A DNA stretch of 41,589 nucleotides from Verrucomicrobiota bacterium. GTDB taxonomy: Bacteria > Verrucomicrobiota > Verrucomicrobiia > Verrucomicrobiales > Akkermansiaceae. The stretch's first letter is position 1, and the number at the start of each line of letters is the position of its first letter. Under the pieces are notes generated by a model. The model ran no database searches. It saw nothing but the letters and a program-made list of their open reading frames with translations, and was not told where the DNA came from. A program made the translations under genes and the position numbers. The stretch is from positions 1 to 41,589 of the forward strand of contig RDZR01000049.1 in assembly GCA_004294095.1 (NCBI GenBank), in the 5' to 3' direction. Of this stretch, positions 7,669 to 15,919 are shown in pieces.

Positions 7669-8883
7669 ATGACTCCACTCACACTTTCTGAACTCCCCAA
7701 CTACTACTCAGAGGAGATTCTTCTTAACCCGCATTTAAGGGAATTCCCCGCCTTCGATCTTGTGCGTTTGTTGGGCACGGTGTTTGAACCCACCCGCGGC
7801 TGCAATGTCTGCGTCTTGATTGATTTTGATGAGCCGTGCGATTTAATCCGTGATTTCAATTTCTTGGCACTGCCTGGCTTTGAAGTGCAAAAAAATGCAC
7901 ACCGGTATTTCTATCAGGCATTGCGCGATGGCGCGATGAAAAAACTCGGCATGACCGGCGGCGAGATGTTTGCCTACCGCTGCACTCACGGCTCGAATCT
8001 CGATCTCAGTGATGAAGTATGGAATGACCAAGGCCAGCAACTTTCGTTAGATCGCGATATCTATTCAAATTACGATCTCATTCTTTGTATTTCCACCTAT
8101 TCAGCAACCGCCCCACTCACTGCCAAGTGCAAGGAATTCAACTTCCGTGGTGCCACGCTGCATGGATTGAATGATATTATTTTGAACTCAGGCTTAGCCG
8201 TCGATTACCACGAAGTCTCGCGCGATGCAGAGCGGCTCAGACTGGCGATGACTGGCAGCGATACGATCGAAATCGATTTTGCGTTAGAAGACGGTCGCAT
8301 TCTAACAGCCTCGCTCGACCTCAATGGCCAAGAGGCGCAAAAATCTCATGGTCTTTGCCTCGGAAAATCTCCCGATATTGCCAACTTACCGGCCGGCGAA
8401 GTCTATTTCGTGCCTTGCGATGCGCACGGCCAATTTCCAATGAAATATGCAGATGGCACACTCGGTGTGTTAGATGTCGAGAATCGCTGCATTGTGCGTT
8501 CTACCCTGATTTCCGGAAATCCAGAAACCATTGCGGAACACAACCAGCGCCTTGCCGATGATCCGATGACGGGCACGCTCGGCGAGCTAGGATTCGGCAC
8601 GCAAGTTCTCCCCGTTTCAGGCGCGGATATTCAGGATGAAAAAGTGTTAGGAACCTGTCATTTAGCCACTGGGCGCGATGACCATCTCGGTGGTGATATT
8701 TTGCCATCCATGTTCAAAAAACATGAGAACTCAACTCACGACGATATTCTCTTCGCCCCGCACAAAACGCCGAATTTTAATCTCCGACAAGTCCGCATGA
8801 TTCGTGGAGCGCAGAGAGAAATTCTGATAGAGAATTTTAGTCCATCCGCCTATTTGATGGACGCGTTGCGCACGGGTCGTTGA
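7669..8883 (+). CDS. Aminopeptidase M29-like metalloprotein
   Basis: A 404-residue soluble protein related to thermophilic aminopeptidases of family M29 (AmpS/AmpT), which are dinuclear metal peptidases. The metal-ligand blocks of M29 are recognisable in order: Glu in PAGEVYFVP (about 243-251), Glu in GELGFG (about 306), His in GTCHLATG (about 331), and the His and Asp of HDDILFAP near 361. The N-terminal substrate domain is divergent from characterised AmpS, so the physiological substrate may differ. I start at ATG 7669 because a purine-rich GGAAAG precedes it and the residues before it look non-coding. No signal peptide is seen. It could also belong to the related dihydroxypyridine dioxygenase-like branch of the fold, but the ligand pattern favours a peptidase. 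Confidence 0.75.
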   Translation: MTPLTLSELPNYYSEEILLNPHLREFPAFDLVRLLGTVFEPTRGCNVCVLIDFDEPCDLIRDFNFLALPGFEVQKNAHRYFYQALRDGAMKKLGMTGGEMFAYRCTHGSNLDLSDEVWNDQGQQLSLDRDIYSNYDLILCISTYSATAPLTAKCKEFNFRGATLHGLNDIILNSGLAVDYHEVSRDAERLRLAMTGSDTIEIDFALEDGRILTASLDLNGQEAQKSHGLCLGKSPDIANLPAGEVYFVPCDAHGQFPMKYADGTLGVLDVENRCIVRSTLISGNPETIAEHNQRLADDPMTGTLGELGFGTQVLPVSGADIQDEKVLGTCHLATGRDDHLGGDILPSMFKKHENSTHDDILFAPHKTPNFNLRQVRMIRGAQREILIENFSPSAYLMDALRTGR

Positions 8884-8949
8884 TTTCTAGCAAGTCGCGC
8901 AAACAACTCGTATGCGCATCTTTGTTGAGTCAACCTCAGAGCACTAATT

Positions 8950-8977
8950 TTGTGTTGTTCGCAGCATGCATTATGCT
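8950..8977 (+). promoter_or_regulatory. Possible sigma-70-type promoter before the SHD1-like gene
   Basis: TTGTGT (8950-8955) and TATGCT (8972-8977) are separated by 16 bp. The start codon at 8989 is 11 bases after the -10 hexamer, so the leader would be very short. Confidence 0.3.
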
Positions 8978-8988
8978 ACGAATGGGCC

Positions 8989-9765
8989 ATGGATTTTTTC
9001 CGATGCTCGTTCTTGAATGTGGCTATTTTTGCGCCGCTTTTCTTGGCTGCCGCAATTCTAACAGCAAGTGCAGGGCCGTTGCTGACGATCCAAGATTTGA
9101 ATGAGCGCTCGTTAGAGATCGAGTTGATCGCGGTGGAGCGTGATCAGTTTCATTTTTACCGAGTTGGAGAGAAGCAGCGCTTCACCCTGCCATTTACCAA
9201 AATCAACGAAGCATCGCGCCAACGCATCCGAGAGGAAGCGAAGCATCTGGCTGCCGAAATGCCGGATTTTGAAACCAATGTGGTCATCGGAAAAAGGCGC
9301 AACGATCGCGGCAGCTACTACATGGAAAATCAGACGATCAGTTGCACGGTCACACTCACCAGCAATGATCGCCACCGTGAATTGCCAGCCACCAAGGCCC
9401 GTGTCCTTTTTTTTGGCCAAAACCAGATGGAGCCTGAAATTTACATCGTTCTATCCGTCCAAGATTTCAACGTCAGCCTCAAGCCCACGGAGAGCAACAG
9501 CTATGAGTTGAAAACCTTCGTCACGCGCTATGACAATTGGAAAAAAGGTGATGGAAACGTCGGTGGTTACATGTTTTCAGGATACCTCTTGGTTTTTCTA
9601 AACGAACGCGACGAGGTCATCTATCATTTCACCAACACCGGCTCAGTGCGCACCGCGGTGGAAAATAAGCACGAGCATTTGCAAGCGGTCTCACGCTATG
9701 CCGTGAATACCGGATTGGATGCGGCATTGCACATTAGCGAGAAAAATATTCCACCCATCAAATGA
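8989..9765 (+). CDS. Secreted protein with an N-terminal SHD1-like domain
   Basis: A 258-residue exported protein. Residues 1-29 form a signal peptide with a hydrophobic core (FLNVAIFAPLFLAAAIL) and a small-residue cleavage area near ASAGP. Residues of about 32-75 (LTIQDLNERSLEIELIAV, then the FTLPFTKINEASRQRI block) resemble the SLA1 homology domain 1 common in secreted proteins of Planctomycetes and Verrucomicrobia. The remainder is predicted beta-rich and unrecognised. ATG 8989 is chosen because the signal peptide follows directly; an ATG at 8950 would add residues before it. It stands alone between the M29-like gene and gyrA. Confidence 0.6.
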   Translation: MDFFRCSFLNVAIFAPLFLAAAILTASAGPLLTIQDLNERSLEIELIAVERDQFHFYRVGEKQRFTLPFTKINEASRQRIREEAKHLAAEMPDFETNVVIGKRRNDRGSYYMENQTISCTVTLTSNDRHRELPATKARVLFFGQNQMEPEIYIVLSVQDFNVSLKPTESNSYELKTFVTRYDNWKKGDGNVGGYMFSGYLLVFLNERDEVIYHFTNTGSVRTAVENKHEHLQAVSRYAVNTGLDAALHISEKNIPPIK

Positions 9766-9904
9766 GCGACCGTCAGCCTTTTTTCGCAAAAATTTCTTTG
9801 CCTAGAAGGCGATAAATCATCGCATCTTTGCTTGCTGTTTTTCCTGTAAAAAAACAGAATGAGCCTCTTGCGAGACCGCTGTGGCTCGCGGCCTAATTTC
9901 TTTC

Positions 9905-12493
9905 ATGTCTAACGATTCCATCAAACCCATCAACGTCGCCGAAGAACTTTCCCAATCGTTCTTAGAATACTCGATGTCTGTGATCATTTCGCGCGCGTTG
10001 CCAGACGTGCGGGATGGACTCAAGCCATCGCAACGACGCATCCTCTACGCGATGAGGCAGTTGGGAGTCAGCCCGGGAAAGGCCCACGTCAAGTGCGCAA
10101 AAATCGTCGGTGAAACGATGGGTAATTTCCATCCGCATGGCGATATGGCGATTTACACGACTTTGGTCAATATGGGCCAGCCGTGGACAATGCGCGAGAC
10201 GCTCGTCGATGGCCAAGGGAACTTCGGGTCCGTGGAAGGAGACGCCGCGGCATCCATGCGTTATACCGAGGCGCGCTTGCATCCACTCGGCTTGGCGATG
10301 ATGGATGATTTGGACAAGGACACCGTCGATTTCGTGCCAAACTACGATGGCTCCCAAGAAGAGCCGTCGGTTCTCCCATCCGCATTTCCCAACTTTCTCG
10401 TCAATGGCGGCACTGGCATCGCGGTGGGCATGGCGACGAATCTCGCGCCGCACAATTTGGGCGAAGTGATCGATGGGATTTGTGCGCAAATTGATCGCCC
10501 GGAAATTGAATTGCACGAGTTGATGCAGTGGATCAAAGGTCCAGACTTTCCCGTGCCGTGTGAAATCCGAGGCATCCGCGGCATTGAAGATTATTTCCGC
10601 ACCGGGCGTGGCTCAATGCGCCTTCGCGGGAAAATGGAAATCAGCGAGAATGATAGCGGGCGCGCGATCATTTTGATTACAGAAGTCCCCTACGGAGTGA
10701 ACCGCGCCACCTTGCAAGAGCGCATCGCAGATTTGGTCAATGAGAAAACTCTAACAGGCATTTCCGGAATGCGCGATCTATCCGCCGAGGATACGCGCAT
10801 TGAAATTGAGTTAAAACGCGACGCACGCCCGCAAGTGGTGATGGCACAACTCTACAAGCTGACGGCGATGGAGACATCCTTCAGCGTGAATATGCTGGCG
10901 ATCCATAAGAACCGCCCAAAACAACTTTCGCTCAAAGAATCCATCGATGCCTACATCGAGCACCGCCGCGAAGTGGTGCTGCGCCGCACCAGGTATCTCC
11001 TTGCGAAAGCAGAAGAACGTGCGGAGCTGTTAGAAGCGTTTTTGATCGCTCTCGGTCACATGGACGACTTCATCAAAATCATCCGCGATTCCAGAAACCG
11101 CGATGAAGCCCGCGAGCGATTGGGCGCACTTTCCTTCCCCGTCGCCACCGCGCAATCACTCGGCGTCTTGATCCGCTCACAGCCGTCCATCCATGGAGAA
11201 AGCTACTCTTTCAGCGAGCGGCAAGTGAACGCCATTCTCGAACTCAGGCTCTATCAGCTCACCGGCATGGAGCAGGATAAGGTGAAAAAAGAGTATGACG
11301 AAATTCTGTTAGAGATCACCGATTTTCTCGACATTTTAGCCAAAGAGCAACGAGTGCTCAGCATCATCAAAAATGAATTAGCGATGATTCGTGAGAAGTA
11401 TTCCACGCCGCGCCGCTGCCCTATCGTTGCTGAAGTGGGCGAAGTCGCGATGGAATCGTTGATCGCCAATGATGCGATGATCGTCACACTTTCGCATCGC
11501 GGTTACATCAAGCGCACGCCATCGAGCGAATATCGCTTGCAAGGCCGCGGCGGCAAAGGCCTCAAGGGCATGGAAACGAAATCGAAGAACCGCGATGAAG
11601 AGCAAGACTTCGTCGAACACCTCTTCAGCGTGCAAGCCCACGACTATCTGTTATTTTTCACCAACACCGGCCGCATGTATGTCGAGCGCGTGTATGAATT
11701 GCCAGAAGGCTCACGGACATCGATGGGGCGCAGCATTCAAAATGTGCTCAATTTAAAGCCAGAGGAAAAAATTGCTGCCTTGCTGCGCTTGGAACGAGCC
11801 GTCGATGAATCCGGAAATGATGTGACCTTCCGCGAAGATGCTGGCTACATTTTCTTCGCAACACTCACCGGTAAGGTCAAAAAAACCTCGGTGCACGAAT
11901 TCCGGAATTACCGCAAAGATGGCCTCAATGCCATCGTGCTCGAAGAGAATAACGAGCTTATCGGCGTGCGTCTAACAACAGGCTCAGATAACATTCTACT
12001 CGTCACCCGCTTGGGCATGAGTGTGCACTTTGATGAAAAAGATGCTCGCCCGCAAGGACGCGTCTCGATGGGCGTGCGCGGCATTCGTCTAGCAGAAAAT
12101 GATTTCTTAGTCGGCCTCGCCGTCGCAACTGCCGGTGCAACGATCCTGATTGCCGCAGAGAATGGGCTCGGCAAGCGCTCTGCATTTGAAGATTACCGCA
12201 AGACGTTCCGTGGCGGAAAAGGCGTGAAAGCGATGAATCTAACAGATAAATCAGGCCCGCTGATTGGCGCGGTCACCGTCACGGAGCAAGATGAATTGAT
12301 GCTGATGACTTCGAGCGGGCAGAGCATACGCATTCGCGTGAGTGACATCCGCGCGACTGGACGCGTCACCCAAGGCGTCAAGCTACTTTCGCTCAAAGAA
12401 GGGGAAAAACTTCAGGATATTTCCATCGTCATTCCGGATGGCGAAGATGATGGACCCGCCGAATCGGCGGGTGAGGCTGAAGTCTCCGAATAG
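9905..12493 (+). CDS. gyrA: DNA gyrase subunit A
   Basis: An 862-residue type IIA topoisomerase A subunit, which with GyrB introduces negative supercoils in an ATP-dependent strand-passage reaction. The catalytic tyrosine is Tyr120 in AASMRYTEARL. The GyrA box QGRGGKG at 546-552 lies in the beta-pinwheel C-terminal domain and separates gyrase from Topo IV ParC. The tail is acidic, as in many GyrA. ATG 9905 (MSNDSIKPINV) is preferred; the frame extends to 9881 only through residues unlike GyrA. In the quinolone-resistance region the sequence is HPHGDMAIYTT, so the positions equivalent to E. coli Ser83 and Asp87 are Met81 and Thr85. No gyrB is adjacent. Confidence 0.97.
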   Translation: MSNDSIKPINVAEELSQSFLEYSMSVIISRALPDVRDGLKPSQRRILYAMRQLGVSPGKAHVKCAKIVGETMGNFHPHGDMAIYTTLVNMGQPWTMRETLVDGQGNFGSVEGDAAASMRYTEARLHPLGLAMMDDLDKDTVDFVPNYDGSQEEPSVLPSAFPNFLVNGGTGIAVGMATNLAPHNLGEVIDGICAQIDRPEIELHELMQWIKGPDFPVPCEIRGIRGIEDYFRTGRGSMRLRGKMEISENDSGRAIILITEVPYGVNRATLQERIADLVNEKTLTGISGMRDLSAEDTRIEIELKRDARPQVVMAQLYKLTAMETSFSVNMLAIHKNRPKQLSLKESIDAYIEHRREVVLRRTRYLLAKAEERAELLEAFLIALGHMDDFIKIIRDSRNRDEARERLGALSFPVATAQSLGVLIRSQPSIHGESYSFSERQVNAILELRLYQLTGMEQDKVKKEYDEILLEITDFLDILAKEQRVLSIIKNELAMIREKYSTPRRCPIVAEVGEVAMESLIANDAMIVTLSHRGYIKRTPSSEYRLQGRGGKGLKGMETKSKNRDEEQDFVEHLFSVQAHDYLLFFTNTGRMYVERVYELPEGSRTSMGRSIQNVLNLKPEEKIAALLRLERAVDESGNDVTFREDAGYIFFATLTGKVKKTSVHEFRNYRKDGLNAIVLEENNELIGVRLTTGSDNILLVTRLGMSVHFDEKDARPQGRVSMGVRGIRLAENDFLVGLAVATAGATILIAAENGLGKRSAFEDYRKTFRGGKGVKAMNLTDKSGPLIGAVTVTEQDELMLMTSSGQSIRIRVSDIRATGRVTQGVKLLSLKEGEKLQDISIVIPDGEDDGPAESAGEAEVSE

Positions 12494-12568
12494 GGAATTT
12501 TTACATCCAAAAGATAAATGGCCTGAGTTTCATTCCTCGCCCTAGTTTGCCATGTCATGATTGTTTCT

Positions 12569-15500
12569 ATGAAGCGGGTGCTCCACCTCATCTTGATTTT
12601 TCTGTTAGGAAACTATTCCGTCAGTTCTGCTCAAGATGTTTTGGAGCAAGGATTCTATCAGCCGCCGCATGAAACCAAGCCGTGGTGCTATTATTATTGG
12701 CTGAGCGACCATGTTTCCAAAGAAGGCATCACTGCGGACATGGAGGCGATGGCCAAGGTGGGGATTGGTGAGGCACTGATTGGCAATATCTTCGTCGAGG
12801 AAATTCCGTTAGGCCCAGTGCCGATTTTGAGCGAGCAATGGTGGGAGCTGATGGAGCATGCCATCCGCGAAGGCACGCGCTTGGGCGTGGATGTCGGGAT
12901 TTTCAACAGCCCAGGATGGAGTCAATCGGGCGGTCCATGGGTGAGCAAAGAGCAATCCATGCGATACCTCGCCTCTCATGAAATCGGCGTGACCGGGCCG
13001 AGCGATTTTCGTGGTAAAATCGCCCAGCCTCATCGCGATTTTCAGGATGTGGCGCTCATCGCCTATCCCGCGCCGGCAGATGAGGCCAAAGATGAAGAAA
13101 CACCGCGCATCATTTTAGAACAAAAAGAGATCGGCGATTTATTGTTAGATGGAGATCTCGCAACTAAAGTGAAATTTCCGGATCTCACCACTCTGGCAGG
13201 CAAGCCAGTAGTGATCGATGTGGTTTACGACCAGCCGAAGACAGTTAGATCACTGCAACTAAGGCCCGCAGATGATCCATTTTTCGCAGCATGCAGAGTA
13301 TTTGCAGAAGTGAATGGAGAATACCAATTGATCGATCAATTTGAATGCGATTGGCGCAATCAATCGCTCTCAGTCGGGTTCATCCGCCAAGCTCCGTTGG
13401 TGATTTCTTTGAAGGAAACAACCAGCAAGAAATTTCGGTTAGAGTTTGATGGGATTTTGTATGGTCACAAAAATTTCGTGCCCGCAGTGGGGGCTTCTTT
13501 GGCCGAGCTACATTTTTCATCAGCCGCGCGGGTGGATCGTTACATCGAAAAACAGTTAGGAAAAATGTTGGCCACGCCAGACCAACATTGGGATGGCTAT
13601 CACTGGCGAAAAAGTGCAGAACCATCCTCTAACAGTTCCGTCATTGATCCCAAACAAGTGATCCATTTGCCCAAGATCACGACAGCGGATGGCTCATTTT
13701 CATGGCGAGTCCCAGCGGGCAATTGGATCGTGCAACGCAGCGGCATGGTGCCGACGGGCATGACCAATAGTCCCGCGGTTCCGCGTGGCCGTGGGTTGGA
13801 AATTGACAAGATGAATCGTGCGGCTACGGCTGGGCATTTTGCGGCGTTCGTCGGTAAAATCATCGAGCGCATGCCAGCAGCCGAGCGTCGATCATTGAAG
13901 CGCTTGGTCATCGATAGTTATGAGGCTGGAGCACAAAACTGGACGGACGACATGGCTTTGAAATTTCAAAAGAAATACGATTACGATCCGCTGCCGTGGT
14001 TGCCAGTCATGAGTGGGCACATCGTTGGCTCAGCGGATCAGAGCGATCGTTTTTTATGGGACGTAAGAAGGATGGTGGCAGATCTCATTTCAGAAGAATA
14101 CGTGCCGGGCCTGCGTGATGCTGGGCACAAGCATGGTCTCGAATTATGGATGCAAAATTACGGGCATTGGGGATATCCCGCTGAATTTCTATCATATGGG
14201 CGCGAGACAGATCGGGTGAGTGGTGAATTTTGGGTCACCGGCGCGCTTGGCAATACTGAGTGCCGCGCGGCATCTTCACTCGCAAATATTTATGGGAAAA
14301 AATGGGTTTCCGCGGAGTCATACACGGGCGGACCATCATTTTTGAGCACGCCACAATCGCTGAAAGCACGTGGTGATTGGTCGTTTACTCAAGGCATTAA
14401 TCATGTGGTGTTGCATGTGTATATTCAGCAGCCTAACAGCACCGTTCCCGGGCTGAACGCGCCTTGGGGCACGGAGTTCAATCGCCACAACACGTGGTTC
14501 TCCTCTGCGAGAGAATGGATGCTCTATCAGCAGCGCGTTTGTTGGATGTTGCAGCAAGGGCAGCGCGTGGCGGATGTCGCCTACTTCATCGGCGAAAATA
14601 CTCCTGCGCTGAGTGGCCCACTCAAGCCGGAACTCCCGGAAGGGCATGATTTTGATTGGATCAATGCCGATGTTTTGCTGCGCATGGCGGATGTCGAAAA
14701 TGGCGATTTGGTGCTGCCGCATGGCACGCGCTATCGTGTTTTGGTTTTGCCAGACACCATCAAGATGACGCCAGAGCTGTTAGCTAAAATTGAGACGCTG
14801 GTGAAAAAGGGCGCGACGATTTTAGGCCGCCCGCCGATACAATCGCCAAGTTTGAAAAATTTCCCTGAAGCGGACGCGGTCATTCAATCACTCGCGCAGA
14901 CGATGTGGGGAAGTGAACTTAAGCCTCTCACGAAATACGGCATGGGGCGAATTTTTCACGACGTTTCTCTGGAGCATGTTTTCAAAGTGTTAGATTTAGA
15001 AGCGGACTTCAGTAGTGATGCTGAGCTGCGCTATACTCATCGCCGCTTGGGAGAGGATGAGATTTATTTCGTGAGCAATCCGACGATTGATTCTGTTAGA
15101 AGCGAGGTTCACTTCCGAGTGAATGGCAAAACGCCCGAATTGTGGTGGCCTCATAGCGGAAAAATCGAGCGCCCGGCAGAATTCACAAGCAGTGCTGGGC
15201 GCGTTACGATGCCACTGCAACTTGCCGCGAAGCAATCCGTGGTGGTCACGTTCCGTAAAGCCTCCAAGCAGCCATCGATCGTGAGTATTTCATCTAACAA
15301 AAAACATGATCTTCACGCAGTGATGGATGAGGGGGCGTGGCGTTTTTCATCGACTCGCGGTGGATCATATTCTCTCACAGATTCTGCGGGCCTAACTCAC
15401 CAACTCACAATGCCGGATGCTTTGCCTCCTGTGACTTTGGATGGGCCATGGGATGTCACATTCTCAAGCACGGCGCACAGCCCGGAGAAAATGAGCTTCA

Positions 15501-15919
15501 ATCAACTAAGCGATCTCTCAACGCATGATGATCCTGACGTGAAACATTTTTCGGGATCTATCATCTATCAGAAATCTTTTGATGTGAAAGAAATTCGCCA
15601 AACACTATTAGATTTGGGAAAAGTTTACAGTCTAGCAGAAATCAAAATCAACGGACGATCATTTCCTGTGGTATGGACGGCGCCGTGGCAAGTGGACATC
15701 AGCGATGCGCTCGTGTTAGGGAAAAATGATTTATCCATCACTGTGACCAATGCGTGGAATAACCGCTTAGTCGGAGATGCATTTTTGGAGAACGAAAAAC
15801 GCAGCACTTCGATTGCTCTGCCCAGTGTCACGCAGGCGACTCCATTGGTTCCGGCAGGTCTGTTAGGTCCAGTGCAGCTCGTTTTTCCGGTAGAGAAAAT
15901 TTTACCATTCTCACCATGA
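12569..15919 (+). CDS. Secreted glycoside hydrolase family 106 (alpha-L-rhamnosidase-like)
   Basis: A 1116-residue exported enzyme. A signal peptide spans about 1-21 (MKRVLHLILIFLLG). GH106 hallmarks follow: FYQPPHETKPWCYYYWLSD, the EGITADMEAMAKVGIGEALI block, and the conserved stretches DSYEAGAQNWTDD (Glu near 452) and SAESYTGGPSF (Glu near 583), which are the likely catalytic carboxylates by family resemblance. The central part is an (alpha/beta)8 barrel; C-terminal beta-sandwich domains (about 920-1105, with PPVTLDGPWDVTF) resemble galactose-binding modules. GH106 enzymes remove L-rhamnose from pectin-like or algal polysaccharides. An ATG at 12557 would add four residues. Its stop overlaps the next start (ATGA, 15916-15919), so the two glycosidases are translationally coupled and probably act on one substrate. 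Confidence 0.85.
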   Translation: MKRVLHLILIFLLGNYSVSSAQDVLEQGFYQPPHETKPWCYYYWLSDHVSKEGITADMEAMAKVGIGEALIGNIFVEEIPLGPVPILSEQWWELMEHAIREGTRLGVDVGIFNSPGWSQSGGPWVSKEQSMRYLASHEIGVTGPSDFRGKIAQPHRDFQDVALIAYPAPADEAKDEETPRIILEQKEIGDLLLDGDLATKVKFPDLTTLAGKPVVIDVVYDQPKTVRSLQLRPADDPFFAACRVFAEVNGEYQLIDQFECDWRNQSLSVGFIRQAPLVISLKETTSKKFRLEFDGILYGHKNFVPAVGASLAELHFSSAARVDRYIEKQLGKMLATPDQHWDGYHWRKSAEPSSNSSVIDPKQVIHLPKITTADGSFSWRVPAGNWIVQRSGMVPTGMTNSPAVPRGRGLEIDKMNRAATAGHFAAFVGKIIERMPAAERRSLKRLVIDSYEAGAQNWTDDMALKFQKKYDYDPLPWLPVMSGHIVGSADQSDRFLWDVRRMVADLISEEYVPGLRDAGHKHGLELWMQNYGHWGYPAEFLSYGRETDRVSGEFWVTGALGNTECRAASSLANIYGKKWVSAESYTGGPSFLSTPQSLKARGDWSFTQGINHVVLHVYIQQPNSTVPGLNAPWGTEFNRHNTWFSSAREWMLYQQRVCWMLQQGQRVADVAYFIGENTPALSGPLKPELPEGHDFDWINADVLLRMADVENGDLVLPHGTRYRVLVLPDTIKMTPELLAKIETLVKKGATILGRPPIQSPSLKNFPEADAVIQSLAQTMWGSELKPLTKYGMGRIFHDVSLEHVFKVLDLEADFSSDAELRYTHRRLGEDEIYFVSNPTIDSVRSEVHFRVNGKTPELWWPHSGKIERPAEFTSSAGRVTMPLQLAAKQSVVVTFRKASKQPSIVSISSNKKHDLHAVMDEGAWRFSSTRGGSYSLTDSAGLTHQLTMPDALPPVTLDGPWDVTFSSTAHSPEKMSFNQLSDLSTHDDPDVKHFSGSIIYQKSFDVKEIRQTLLDLGKVYSLAEIKINGRSFPVVWTAPWQVDISDALVLGKNDLSITVTNAWNNRLVGDAFLENEKRSTSIALPSVTQATPLVPAGLLGPVQLVFPVEKILPFSP

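Noticed and set aside
9835-9857. CTGTTTTT / AAAAACAG hairpin before gyrA as an intrinsic terminator
   Set aside because: The stem is almost entirely A-T and has no following U-tract, so it is probably chance in an AT-rich gap.
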